Origin: RI-153 sp041391225
GTDB lineage: Bacteria > Chloroflexota > Anaerolineae > Caldilineales > Caldilineaceae
DNA: 64,000 bases
NCBI GenBank assembly: GCA_041391225.1
Contig: JAWKOL010000013.1
Coordinates: 1 to 64,000 of the forward strand
Direction of reading: 5' to 3'
How positions within the stretch are numbered: position 1 is the stretch's first letter; each line of letters starts with the position of its first letter. Shown piece after piece: positions 1-8,816 of the stretch. The notes beneath the pieces are model-generated. The model saw nothing but the letters and a program-made list of their open reading frames with translations. It searched no databases and was not told where the DNA came from. Made by a program: the position numbers and the translations under genes.

Positions 1-318
1 GTGGTATTGGGGTTGTTCTTATTCATCGGTCTCATTGCAGGGGGGACGTATCTGCTCGATACGCAAGGGCTGATCAGCGTGGGCGGTGATATGCCAGATG
101 GGCCGCCGGCCAACATGATCACCACCACCGAAGGCAGCGAGATGCCCGCCCGCCCCGAACGTGACGGTGAAGTGGGAGGATTCAATGCACAGGCGCTGAT
201 GGGATTGGTGGAGGTGCTGTTGAAGATGAGCGTGGTTGTGCTCGTGGTCACCGGCGGGCAGGCGGTGCTTTCCTGGGTGCAGCGGCGGCGGCAACGAGCA
301 CCGGTCGCACTCGGATAG
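1..318 (+). CDS. small membrane protein, possibly 5' partial
   Basis: Not recognised. The frame is open from the first base of the window and a GTG lies exactly there, so the true start may be upstream. The product has a hydrophobic N-terminal segment (about residues 2-19), a polar Pro/Glu-rich middle (about 30-60) and a second hydrophobic segment (about 67-86) ending in an Arg-rich tail (QRRRQR). This predicts a two-span inner-membrane protein with a short outside loop. It ends 22 bases before a 31-bp perfect hairpin that probably terminates it. No catalytic motif is visible. Confidence 0.5.
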   Translation: MVLGLFLFIGLIAGGTYLLDTQGLISVGGDMPDGPPANMITTTEGSEMPARPERDGEVGGFNAQALMGLVEVLLKMSVVVLVVTGGQAVLSWVQRRRQRAPVALG

Positions 319-339
319 CGACTAGGCAGCGAGTCTCAG

Positions 340-417
340 CACAGAGAACACAGAGATCACAGAGGGCAGAGGAGGAAAATCGATCTTCTGCCCTCTGTGA
401 TCTCTGTGTTCTCTGTG
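340..417. terminator. 31-bp perfect inverted repeat, probable terminator
   Basis: Bases 340-370 are the exact reverse complement of 387-417, with a 16-base loop. The arms are built from the words CACAGAGA and GATCACAGAG. It lies between the membrane protein and the esterase, both on the plus strand, and belongs to the set of long low-complexity spacer dyads seen throughout the window. There is no clear T-tract, so its role as a terminator is inferred from position. Confidence 0.75.
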
Positions 418-476
418 GTAAAAATAGGGTGTAGTTGCGTTTCAAAACGTGCTGCCCACAAAAGAAGGAACCACCA

Positions 477-1382
477 ATGACACCCTCCCCTGCTGAAAAA
501 CAGATCCGCGCCGGTTTGCCCATGATCCGTTTTCTCAACGGCTACCTGCCGCTTTCCATCTCACGTTGGATGATCGCGCAGAGCGTGGCGCGGCTGAAGC
601 TGCCCGCGGACATTTCTCACCAAACCGTGGACGTGGACGGTGTGCCGTGTCACTGGCTCATTCCACAGAACGCCGATGCGGATCAGGTGCTGCTCTACTT
701 GCATGGCGGCGGGTTTGTGCTGGGGCTGACGGGGCTGCACATGGAGATGGTGGCGCAGTTGGCGCGGCGCACGGGCGTCCGCGCGCTGATGGTGGACTAC
801 CGACTGGCGCCGGAGCACCCGTTCCCCGCGGCGCTGGACGACTGTGTCGTCGCCTATCGTTGGCTGTTGCAGCAAGGCGTCGCCCCCCACAACATCGTCA
901 TCGCCGGGGACTCGGCGGGCGGCAACTTGACGCTCACTACCTTGATGAAGCTGCGCGATGACGGCGATCCGCTGCCCGCCGCGGCCGCCGCCCTCTCGCC
1001 GGTGACAGACTTCGTCTCAAAAGAAAAGCGCTTCGAGGAGACCTACGATCCCATCCTTCACCCCAGAGCCACGCGGCTGTACAACAAATCCTACGTGGCG
1101 GGCCGGGATCCCCACGATCCGCTGATGTCGCCTGCCTTCGGCGATTGGCGTGGGCTACCGCCGCTGCTGATCCACGCCGGGGAGGACGAAGTGCTGCGTG
1201 AAGATGCAATTGCGGCGGCGGATGCAGCCAAAGCGGCAGGCGTCAACGTGCGGTTGGAGATCTACCCGCGCATGTGGCACGTGTGGCAGATCAACCTGGC
1301 GCTGCCCCAAGCCCAGCAGTCGCTCGACGACATCGCGCAATTTCTGGCTCAGCAGAAGAGATCCACAGATTACATAGATTGA
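477..1382 (+). CDS. alpha/beta hydrolase, hormone-sensitive lipase family esterase
   Basis: Cytosolic carboxylester hydrolase of the HSL (bacterial family IV) group, 301 aa, the usual length. Visible hallmarks are the oxyanion-hole HGGG (residues 76-79), the nucleophile elbow GDSAGG (144-149, Ser146), an acidic residue in GEDEVL (Asp237) and the catalytic His in MWHVW (His268). The start at 477 follows an AAGGAA ribosome-binding site; an in-frame ATG at 435 has none. The last codons and stop lie at the start of an inverted repeat (1354-1528). The natural substrate cannot be told from sequence; short-chain esters are typical for the family. Confidence 0.88.
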   Translation: MTPSPAEKQIRAGLPMIRFLNGYLPLSISRWMIAQSVARLKLPADISHQTVDVDGVPCHWLIPQNADADQVLLYLHGGGFVLGLTGLHMEMVAQLARRTGVRALMVDYRLAPEHPFPAALDDCVVAYRWLLQQGVAPHNIVIAGDSAGGNLTLTTLMKLRDDGDPLPAAAAALSPVTDFVSKEKRFEETYDPILHPRATRLYNKSYVAGRDPHDPLMSPAFGDWRGLPPLLIHAGEDEVLREDAIAAADAAKAAGVNVRLEIYPRMWHVWQINLALPQAQQSLDDIAQFLAQQKRSTDYID

Positions 1383-1528
1383 AAGGATTTCCAGAGGGGA
1401 AGCCCCCGAATGTTACAGACAGTGCCCAAAAGCTGGCATCCTCGCCACCTTCTTTGCGCCCTGTGTACGTTTGCTGTGAATCTCCCCTTCTGAATCCCTA
1501 AAATCCGTGAAATCTGTGGATCTCTTCT
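1354..1528. repeat. long-range inverted repeat with 17-bp perfect outer arms
   Basis: Bases 1354-1370 (AGAAGAGATCCACAGAT) are exactly complementary to 1512-1528, with further imperfect pairing inside (AGAGGGGAAG near 1394 against CTCCCCTTCT near 1485). The left arm overlaps the 3' end of the esterase, so the repeat supplies its last codons and stop. The roughly 130-base interior shows no gene. Confidence 0.65.
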
Positions 1529-1576
1529 TTTTCTGCCTTCGTGTCTCCTCGTGTGGCTTCGTGGATCATCTCTGTT

Positions 1577-1944
1577 CTACGTCCAGAAGCCCGTGTGGAC
1601 GGTGGCGGCCTCTGCTTCCAGGGCGGGGCCGTCTACGTCGATGATCCGATCACAGCGAGCGAAGACTTCGCGGCAGGGCAGGTGCATGGTCTCGTTTTCG
1701 GGGTGGGCGCCGGTCAGTTGGTAGAGGTCGGCTTCGCTCAGCGCGTAGACAACCCGCCCGATCCCAGACCAGTGGATGGCCCCAGCGCACATGGCGCACG
1801 GTTCGGTGCTGGTGTAGAGCGTACACTGACGCAGCGCGCCGGGGAAGAAGCGCAACACCGCCGCTCGCACCAGGTTCGTCTCGGCGTGACAGGTGCAATC
1901 CCCGGCCGTGTTGACGGTGTTTTCGACCACATCCAAAACTCTCG
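1577..1944 (-). pseudogene. nucleoside/guanine deaminase, 5'-truncated
   Basis: C-terminal two thirds of a zinc-dependent cytidine deaminase-fold enzyme (guanine deaminase/tRNA adenosine deaminase group). The zinc site is present as CHAETNLV, with the catalytic HAE, and PCAMC further on, followed by the usual Trp-containing segment IHWSGIGRVVYALS. The reading frame shifts near 1960, and similarity stops at about VLDVVENTVN, leaving out the first 35-40 residues. The missing start coincides to within about ten bases with the truncated start of the ABC exporter on the other strand. Either the gene was broken by a rearrangement or the contig is chimeric here. Confidence 0.75.
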
Positions 1945-3324
1945 TTCCGCTTCTTCGACAACAACAAGACCGGTCACTCGCTGGCGCGTCACCACGGATC
2001 TGCACACCATCGGCGAAGTGGCCCACCACGGCCCCGAAGACGTGTCTATCGCCGTGATGACGCTGCTCGGCGCGGCTCGGGCTGATGGCGTGATCAACTG
2101 GGAACTGACGCTGCTCACCTTCGTGATTGTGCCGTTTGTGGCCTGCGCCGTCTTCAACCAGAAGATGACCCACACCTACCCCAACTCTTCAGCAATCTGG
2201 GGCAGTTCAACGCCCGCGCCGAGGACACCGTGGGCGGCATCCGCGGGCAGGCATCTTCGCCAACGAGCCCACTTTAGAATCCAAGCGCTCTTCGAGGAAA
2301 AACAACCAGAACTACCGCACCACCAAGTTGACGGCCTACGAGGATCATGGCAGGCGCAGCCTTTCGTTCAGCTACATGCTCATGCGCTTCATACTTTCGT
2401 CATGGTCTGCGGCACACGGTTCAGATCCGCGAGCAAATTGACCTACGGTGAATTCGTGGCTTTCCTGCTACTCACCGAACTCTTCTTCCGCCCGATCCAG
2501 AAGATCAACGCCGTCATCGAGACCTATCCCAGCGGCATCGCCGGCTTCAAACGCTACCAAGAACTGCTGGCCACCCAACCCGATATCGTCGACGCTCGAC
2601 GCCGTCGAAGTGGGACAACCCGCGGGCGACATCCGCTACCACGATATCACCTTCGGCTACGACGAGCACCGCAAGGTGAAGAACCTCAGCCTCTCCATCG
2701 CTGCCGGGGAAACCGTGGCCTTCGTCGGCCCGTCCGGGCGCAAGTCGACGCTATGCAGCCTGCTCCCCCGCTTTTACGAACTAGACGGCGGCAGCATCAC
2801 CATCGACGGCATCGACATCCAGCAGATGACACTCGTCGTTGCGCCGCCAGATCGGGCATCGTGCAACAGGACGTCTTCCTCTTTGCAGGACGATGGCCGA
2901 GAATATCGCCTACGGCAAACTCGACGCCACTGAACAGAAACTGTGGGCGGCGGCGCGCTCTGGCCCACATCGACGACTTCATCCGCAGCCTGCCTGACGG
3001 TATGCAGACGATTATCGGCGAGCGCGGCGTCAAGCTGCGGGCAGAAGCAGCGTGTCTCCATTGCGCGGGCGTTCCTCAAGAACCCGCCTATCCTGATCCT
3101 CGACGAAGCCACCTCCGCCCTGGATACCGAGACCGAGATCGCCATTCAACGTTCGCTGGAAGAACTGGCGGAGGGACGCACCACCTGGTCATTGCGCATC
3201 GGCTCTCGACCAGGCCCGCGCCGACCGCATCATCGTCATCGACTACGATCAGGCGATGGAAATTGGCACCCACGCCGATCTGCTCCGCCGCGGCGGACGC
3301 TACGCCAACCTGTGGCGTTTTTGA
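1933..3324 (+). pseudogene. ABC exporter (fused permease-ATPase), 5'-truncated and multiply frameshifted
   Basis: Remnant of an MsbA/MdlB-type exporter half-transporter. Joining the three frames gives the membrane-domain motif FRFFDNNKTGHSLAR, then a VTTDLHTIGEVAHHGPEDV segment, two or more hydrophobic spans, and the full ATPase: Walker A-like GPSG.KST, the Q-loop IVQQDVFLFAG, the signature as GVKL(SGG)QKQRVSIARA, Walker B LILDEATSALD and the switch His in VIAHRLST. Roughly the first 110-130 residues of the membrane domain are missing. At least six frame changes occur (near 1975, 2190-2420, 2590, 2740, 2845-2900, 3040, 3190). It ends in the usual LRRGGRYANLW. It is non-functional as read; base-calling errors could explain the frameshifts but not the missing 5' end. 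Confidence 0.85.
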
Positions 3325-3359
3325 ACATGGGGTGACAGTGGAAAGATGGAGGGAACGTC

Positions 3360-3590
3360 ATGAGCACACTACAGCGGATCGAAATACCTGCATTATGGAT
3401 GGATTGCGCTCATTGCTGCAATACCGTGCGGCGAATTTCGGCTTCACCACATTCTACAACCTGCTAGGTTTCTGAGCCTGGCCGCACTGGCTTCCTGTCA
3501 CCCATCTTCGCGGCGACGGCGCAGTCGATCCGATCTGGGCATCCTCGCCAATTCGTCACGGCTGCTGCGGCAGAAGCGCGGAGAATAGGA
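3360..3590 (+). pseudogene. membrane protein fragment, unidentified
   Basis: An ATG at 3360 after GGAGGGAACGTC opens a product beginning MSTLQR, followed in shifted frames by KYLHYGWIALIAAI and GFTTFYNLLG, a pattern like the first span of a major-facilitator transporter. The frame breaks twice within 60 codons and the sequence then runs into a dispersed repeat at 3584. Identity as an MFS transporter is only a guess from the N-terminal GW-hydrophobic pattern. It sits 35 bases after the exporter stop, so the two may have formed one operon. Confidence 0.35.
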
Positions 3591-4553
3591 ACGCGGATGA
3601 AGCGGATTGGGCGGATCTGGAGCGAATTGAGCGGACGGATTTGCTGGGTGGCCCTTTACCCAGATAGCGCAGCAGGCTGTCGGTATTGAAGCGCATGAGA
3701 TCGACGTAGCTGCCCACGCCGTCAATGAAGGTGTCAGTGAGCAGCAGGCCGACACGGATGCCGTGATCTTCGGCCACTTCGAGGATCTACTGGAACTGCG
3801 GCTCGCGGGAAGACGACATCCACGCCGCTGGCGACGATGAGATCGCTCATCTCGGCCACCGACGCAGCGACGGTTCCTCGACGCCGGGGTTGCGCACCAC
3901 GTAGCCCACCACGTCGAAACCGAAGCGGGCAGCAAAGTAGGTGAGGCGTCGATGCACCACCAGCTTGCGCCGCGACGGATCGATTTGGGCGATGGCGGCT
4001 TCTAGCTCGGCGTCGAGGACGGTCAACTCTTCGAGATAACGGGCACCGTTGGCGGCGTAGACGTCCGCTGACGGGGTCCTGCGCGGAGAGCGCTTCGATG
4101 ATGGCGGGGATCATTCCATCACCTTGTGCGGTCGAGCCAACATGGGATCGCCGTCGCGCAGATCGACGTGATTCGCCGTGATCGATAACCTTGTCGATCT
4201 TGATCAACTCAATGTGATCGGCCACCACCAGCACGGGGATCCCGAGTCGCGCGCCGCCTGCCGCCACACGCCCGATTCGGTGAAACGCTCGAAGTTTGCC
4301 CGATCAGCACGAGCAAGATCACTTTCGCCCATGCGCACCACGCCCTGCGGCGCGGCTTGGAAGGTGCGGGTCCGCGCCGATAGGGATCACCGACCAGACG
4401 TCGGCGCGGTCACCGGCCACGTTGGCCACGATGTCGGCCAGCACCGGAAACTCGCCGCCACCTGCAAGTGGGTCACCGGGTCCACGGGCGACGGCACGTG
4501 GACGGCAGGCGGTTAGCAGAAAATGGAGGAAGAAAGAGTGTAAGTTTTCGCAT
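3556..4553 (-). CDS. znuA: zinc/manganese ABC transporter substrate-binding lipoprotein (ZnuA/AztC-like), frameshifted
   Basis: Extracytoplasmic metal-binding protein that delivers Zn(II) (or Mn) to an ABC permease. The ATG at 4553 opens a short basic-hydrophobic signal ending in LTAC, a lipobox. Frame-joined reading gives the family signature VLADIVANVAGDRADVWSV followed by IPIGADPHTF with the first metal-ligand His, then VVHHR and the C-terminal DHGIRVGLLLTDTF and SYVDLMRFNTDSL. At least five frame changes occur, so the gene is broken as read. The stop at 3556 lies beyond a repeat arm; the native end is probably near 3645. It is downstream of the AztD-like gene on the same strand, the arrangement expected of a zinc uptake locus, but no permease or ATPase partner is in the window. 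Confidence 0.75.
3584..3641. repeat. dispersed repeat, GAACGCGGATGAAGCGG family
   Basis: Contains GAACGCGGATGAAGCGG followed by ATTGGGCGGATC and related words. The same words occur as arms of the dyads at 36169-36271, 38566-38651 and 45948-46042. Here only one arm is evident, so this may be half of an element. It overlaps the 3' end of the ZnuA-like gene on the minus strand. Confidence 0.6.
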
Positions 4554-4824
4554 GGATGTGATCGGAACCCCTTCCCCAACCCTCCCCGCAATGGTTGAGT
4601 TTGACGCCTTGTTGACAAATTGAGGCGGGGAGGGGAGCCGTTGTCGTGTAGACGTGTTGTGCCAATATTGGTCAAACCCAAGCAGAACCACCTTCGTCTA
4701 CAACTCAACGGTCTCTCGCGCCCGCTGTCCTCAGCGGCTTTTGCGAGGGGAGTTAGAGGGGGGTAAATTCTGCCCCAGTCCCCAGTCCCCAGTCCCCAGT
4801 CCCCAGTCCCCCAGTCACCGGTCT
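4554..4824. other. spacer without a gene
   Basis: 271 bases between the AztD tail and the ZnuA-like gene. It contains CCTCCCCGCAA and AGGGGAGTTAGAGGG words that can pair imperfectly, and the CCCCAGT heptamer array at its right end. No plausible coding frame is seen. Confidence 0.5.
4773..4807. repeat. CCCCAGT heptamer array, five copies
   Basis: Five perfect tandem copies of CCCCAGT, followed by a sixth with an extra C. The same word recurs as spaced inverted arms at 16860-17050 and at 34960-35000. It resembles the short tandemly repeated heptamers known from filamentous cyanobacteria. Confidence 0.9.
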
Positions 4825-5825
4825 CTATCTCCCCACCCGATCCAGCAGTGCCGCGCCGGGTTCGACGACGAGGAGGGCGCAGCCGCCGCCGTCGAGACGG
4901 CGCTTGATCATGCCCACGACGGCCTGCGCTTCAACGTCGATGACGACGACGGCGCCGTCACCGCCGCTGGTGATGAAGGCCCAGCGGCTGTCGGCGCTGA
5001 GCGGCGGGATGCGCTGACCGGCGGCATCCACGGCTCGATGCCGGATTCGGGCGCGCCACCGTGGGCGGCAATGCAACGGCGGCGATTTCGGTGAGGAAGG
5101 TGGGCGACCAGATCGGCGTCGATGAAGTGGGCTGTGTCGCCATCGGGGTGCAGGCGCACGAGGACGGCCAGTTTGTCGCTAAGCGCCATGCGGTAGACGA
5201 GACCCGACCCCAGTTCCAACCGTGTCGCTTCAGTCGCCGCCAGATCGACGACATAGAGATCGTTCTGCAATCCTGCCAGTTCGCCCAGGCACGCGGCGCT
5301 TTCGTCCACGATGCGCAGATAGCTCCACAGGCCGCTTATTAAGGCAGGCGCATGTAGTAGGCGCGCCCGCCTTCTCGGTCCGCAACGTCCCAGGGGATGA
5401 GCGCGCTTCGTAGCTCAAAATGGTCCGGTCCATGGACGACGTCGACGCCGTCGTCGGTGGCCACACAGTTACGACCATCGACCAGGCTCACCTGTCCAGC
5501 GCCGATGCGTCGATACGAAGTTCACGGGCGTTGTCGGCGCTGAAACCGTCGACGGCAAAGCTCTCCAGCCGCCTGATCAGCTTCCGCCGTCGCGGTGCAG
5601 GATGACGCCATCCCCCACCAGCACGCCCGGTTCAAATTCCGACTCAATCGGCGCAGCTGTCACCGCCAGCATGGGCGAGATCGATGTGGGTCAAGGTGGT
5701 TTCGCCTTCACCGCTGTCGAAGTTGGGCGTACTCACCACGGCGAAGGAGAGTGCTTCGTCCACGGCAAAGTGGACGGCGTCACCGGGCAGTGGGGCGCGG
5801 CTGACAATGGCCGGCGCGCCGCCGT
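4825..5825 (-). pseudogene. second AztD-like beta-propeller module, frameshifted continuation of the upstream ORF
   Basis: Immediately after the stop at 5826, coding-quality sequence continues on the same strand in changing frames: NGGAPAIVSRAPLPGDAVHF, then VTAAPIESEFEPGVLVGDG, NDLYVVDLAATEATRLELG and SRWAFITSGGDGAVVVIDVE, ending LLDRVGR at 4825. These segments have the spacing and character of propeller blades and parallel the first module (PALLDLTMTGPTPIHFV against PAIVSRAPLPGDAVHFA). I infer one protein of about 870 residues split by a frameshift at about 5830 and at least five more. A decayed second gene is the alternative; no convincing separate start codon with a ribosome-binding site is visible. 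Confidence 0.6.
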
Positions 5826-7457
5826 TCAGACGAGGACGACAAGTTCACGCGCTACGTTATCGGCCAAGAGGACGCGGCCATCGGGCAGCGCCACGAAACC
5901 GGCGTGGCCGTCCATGTAGACGTCGGTGATTTCGGCCACCGCTGCGCCGTCCGCCAGGGCGTAGACGATGATGCCACCGTCCGCCGGGTCGGCGACCAGC
6001 AGGTGACCAGCAGCCTTCGCCGCACCGCCCCAGACCGGTAGGTCCAGGGCGGTGGCAGCGTCGTGATCGGCGTGGTCGTGTTCGTGGGCTTCGGCCTCAT
6101 GGTCGTGTTCTTCTTCCTCCGCGGGAATGCCCACCGTGGTCATGCTCAGGGGGATACCGCCGCTGGCGAAGGTGAGTTGCACGGTCAACGTTTCCAGATC
6201 GACCACATGCACCTCGCCGGTGGTGTGGTCACTGACAAAGGCCACGCCGTTGTCTACAGCCAGGACAGGCCGCGGCGATCCGCGTGGCGCTTCGGGGTCA
6301 ATCGGGGTGATGACGGCGGCGCTGTTGAGGATCTCGCCGGTCATGGGGTCGAGGGTGTGGATCTGCCCGTCCACGGTGAGGACGACGAGGTGATCGCCGT
6401 GGACGTCGAACTTGAAACCGGCCTGCGCCAGGGGCAGGATCAGCGGCGTCAGGGTACCGGCTGCGGGGTCGATCCAGGCCAGGCCATCGGCGGCGAAGTT
6501 GCCGACGAAGAAGGGTAGATCTTCATGGGCGATGATGGTGCCCACGCGACGTTCGCCCGCGTCCGCCGGGTTGGCGATCTTTTGGGAAGTGAATTCCTCG
6601 GCGCGGGTGTCGATGATTAGCACGCCGTCGCTGCAACCGAAGGCAACCAGCGCGCCCAACGCCGCCTCGCCGTGGAGGCCCGGGCATTCGTGGAAGCTCT
6701 GAAGCAGTTCGCCGTCCATGCTGTAGACATCGACGCCGATGGGGAGTGCACCGTCGCCGGGATCGGGCGCGGAGACGATCACCCTGCCCGCCACAGCCAT
6801 CGTCACACCGTGATGGGGTTTGCCACTGTCCACCGCCACCAGGGCGGCGTCCGCGTTTGTCATTTGTGCACGTTCGACAATCTGCGTTGCGCCGGTGCCG
6901 TCGAAGAAGATGGCGACCTTGCCATCATGATCCACAAAGTGGATGGGCGTCGGCCCAGTCATCGTCAGGTCGAGCAGGGCTGGATCCTGGCTGTAGGGAT
7001 GCATGTGATCGCCGTGATCTTCGATCCAGACGCCGCCGTCGATGACATTGACTACCCCGGCGTCGGTCTGCACGGCGAAGGCGTAGCGTTCGTCTTCGGT
7101 GGTGTAGACACGCGCCGCGCCGACCAGATCAAAGTGGGCGATCTCGTCACCGCTGTTCGGGTCGAAGACTTGCACGAGTCCAGATTGGCTGTCGGCCACA
7201 AGGAGTCGACGATCCTTGAGAGCACCGTCTGAGGTCATGCCGTGATCGAGGGCGTGATCGTGGGCTTCTTCCTCATGTTCGTGATCTGCATGATCATGAT
7301 CCTCGACCGCCGCCGCAGCGGGCAACGGGATCAAAATCCCTTCGTCGGTCACCACCACGGGTACTGGCACCACGGCACAGCCTGCCGTGAACAACAGAGC
7401 AAAGACCAGCGCCAGTCTACTGTAGAGACGGCACGGAAGGCGAAACAAAGTTTTCAT
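5826..7457 (-). CDS. aztD: AztD-like zinc metallochaperone, His-rich beta-propeller lipoprotein
   Basis: Exported protein resembling AztD, the periplasmic zinc chaperone that hands Zn(II) to the AztC binding protein. The start at 7457 follows AAAGGAGAT. Residues 1-27 form a signal with a probable lipobox (FTAGC, Cys27). A His/Asp/Glu-rich metal-binding stretch occupies about 53-72, then a propeller (about 83-440) with the family-like segments PTPIHFVDHDGKVAIFF, GVDVYSMDGELLQSFHECPG and HGEAALGALVAFGCSDG. A second His-rich stretch (447-468, HDHEAEAHEHDHADHD) is followed by the start of another propeller that resembles the first, suggesting internal duplication continued in 4825-5825. Same strand as the GTPase, L28 and FAD genes upstream and the ZnuA-like gene downstream. 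The AztD assignment rests on remembered family features. Confidence 0.78.
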   Translation of the reverse strand: MKTLFRLPCRLYSRLALVFALLFTAGCAVVPVPVVVTDEGILIPLPAAAAVEDHDHADHEHEEEAHDHALDHGMTSDGALKDRRLLVADSQSGLVQVFDPNSGDEIAHFDLVGAARVYTTEDERYAFAVQTDAGVVNVIDGGVWIEDHGDHMHPYSQDPALLDLTMTGPTPIHFVDHDGKVAIFFDGTGATQIVERAQMTNADAALVAVDSGKPHHGVTMAVAGRVIVSAPDPGDGALPIGVDVYSMDGELLQSFHECPGLHGEAALGALVAFGCSDGVLIIDTRAEEFTSQKIANPADAGERRVGTIIAHEDLPFFVGNFAADGLAWIDPAAGTLTPLILPLAQAGFKFDVHGDHLVVLTVDGQIHTLDPMTGEILNSAAVITPIDPEAPRGSPRPVLAVDNGVAFVSDHTTGEVHVVDLETLTVQLTFASGGIPLSMTTVGIPAEEEEHDHEAEAHEHDHADHDAATALDLPVWGGAAKAAGHLLVADPADGGIIVYALADGAAVAEITDVYMDGHAGFVALPDGRVLLADNVARELVVLV

Positions 7458-7501
7458 ATAATCTCCTTTCGAGAATTGAAGACGTGCAAACGTTTCAAAA
7501 T

Positions 7502-7635
7502 CACCGCAAAGGCGCAAAGGGCGCAAAGAAAAAGAAGAGAAAAGAAGAGCTTCTGAAAACCATCGAACTTGGTTTTATGCCGCTTCTTCTTCTTTTCCTT
7601 TCCGCCTCCTTTGCGTTCTTTGCGCCTTTGCGGTG
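7502..7635. repeat. inverted repeat with 27-base arms (25 paired)
   Basis: 7502-7528 pairs with 7609-7635 (CACCGCAAAGGCG against CGCCTTTGCGGTG), two mismatches in 27. The interior carries complementary purine and pyrimidine tracts (AAGAAGAGAAAAG and CTTCTTCTTTTC) and an AAAACCA/TGGTTTT pair, so the whole 134 bases can fold as one branched hairpin. It separates the FAD gene from the AztD-like gene in the same transcription direction and could attenuate read-through. Confidence 0.75.
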
Positions 7636-7643
7636 AAAACTCA

Positions 7644-8813
7644 TCACTGAATTTGCCCCAACCGCTCCGCCGCGGCGCGCGCCCCGCGGATGTTGGGCGA
7701 TGTTGCGCCGATTTCCATCTCCGCCAGTGGACCGCTAACATGCAGTCCCGGCGCCCAGTTGAGGCGGGCATCAACGATGGGATAGCCACACGGCGCGCAG
7801 GGAAGCCCCAGATCGGCGATGGCATGGTCGATCCAGACGCCGCCGGGGCGTTCACTGCGGAAGCCGGTGGCCGACAGCAGGCGATCCGTGTTCAGCCAGT
7901 CGCCGTTGTTCAGGCACAGCGAAATCTGCCCACCGACGCCGATTTCCGCCTGGGCGACGTCGGCTTCGCAGAGGCGCAGCGTCCCCTCGCGGACGGCGTG
8001 GCGCACTTTGGTGACGATGTCTTTGGGCATGGAGCCGGGATGGCGGGCGGCGGCGATCATGTGACGGCGTTGTCCGTAGTCGCGACAGGCGTGAAAGTCG
8101 CGCAGACACTTGGGGCCGTTCCAGCAGGGATCGCTGTCGAACTGGTGCTTGTCGATAGGACGGCGTAGCAGCAGTGTCACCGTGCCGGGTTGGCGTTTGG
8201 CCAATGCCAGCGCCGTCTGCCCGGCAGAGATGCCGCCGCCCAACACCACGGCATGTTGCCAATCGGGCAGGTCGGCGCGACGGAAGCCGGGCGCAAAGAT
8301 GTGATCCACCGGCGCACCCTGGGCCTGAAGCACAGCGGCCCAATCGGGGATACGCAGCGCCGTCCGCCCCAATGCCAGGACGACCCGCCGCGCCTGGATC
8401 TCTCCTTGTGCGCACTGCACACCCCAGCCACCGGGAACACGGCGCAAGCCGCTGGCGCTGTCCTGTTGCCAACAATCAACCAGCTTCGACTCCGTCACCA
8501 CCTGGCGGGCGTGCGCCTGGAAGAAATCATAGGCGGGGCGGTCGTAAGGTGGGCTGTAGCGTTCCAACACCCGTCCATGCGGCGTGCGGCCAAAGCGGGT
8601 CAATTCCTCGCTGTCCAGCCCCAGATGATGGACACTGGGCGAACGCAGGTAGCGCATGCCCACGTTCTCGGTGCAGTGGTTCCAGCGCGCCAGCGGATCA
8701 GCATGAGGATCGATGACACATAATCGATCCCGCGCCACGCCACAGCGACGTAATAGACTATGCGCAATGTGGACGCCATGAATGCCGCCCCCTACAATCA
8801 ACCAATCGAGCAT
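7644..8813 (-). CDS. FAD/NAD(P)-binding monooxygenase-like protein of unknown substrate
   Basis: Two-dinucleotide-fold flavoprotein, 389 aa. The FAD-binding GGGIHG is at residues 8-13, a second GGGISAG (192-198) suits NADPH binding, and an ATGFRS motif near 305 is typical of the FAD/lysine-ornithine N-monooxygenase superfamily. The N-terminus resembles proteins annotated as FAD/NAD(P)-binding or SidA/IucD-like. The start at 8813 is only three bases after the L28 stop, implying translational coupling. There is no signal peptide, so it should be cytosolic. Its place between zinc-starvation genes suggests a role in metal limitation, for example metallophore chemistry, but nothing in the sequence proves this. 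Confidence 0.7.
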   Translation of the reverse strand: MLDWLIVGGGIHGVHIAHSLLRRCGVARDRLCVIDPHADPLARWNHCTENVGMRYLRSPSVHHLGLDSEELTRFGRTPHGRVLERYSPPYDRPAYDFFQAHARQVVTESKLVDCWQQDSASGLRRVPGGWGVQCAQGEIQARRVVLALGRTALRIPDWAAVLQAQGAPVDHIFAPGFRRADLPDWQHAVVLGGGISAGQTALALAKRQPGTVTLLLRRPIDKHQFDSDPCWNGPKCLRDFHACRDYGQRRHMIAAARHPGSMPKDIVTKVRHAVREGTLRLCEADVAQAEIGVGGQISLCLNNGDWLNTDRLLSATGFRSERPGGVWIDHAIADLGLPCAPCGYPIVDARLNWAPGLHVSGPLAEMEIGATSPNIRGARAAAERLGQIQ

Positions 8814-8816
8814 CTT

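Noticed and set aside
1541..3475. A 644-codon open frame on the plus strand
   Set aside because: It joins the antisense of the deaminase to one frame of the broken ABC exporter. The recognisable motifs switch frames repeatedly, so it is not one protein.
3360..3590. Firm call of an MFS transporter
   Set aside because: Only about 40 residues in broken frames resemble one; listed as an unidentified fragment instead.
7242..7556. Plus-strand frame with a hydrophobic start near 7242
   Set aside because: It is antisense to the signal peptide and His-rich region of the AztD-like gene.
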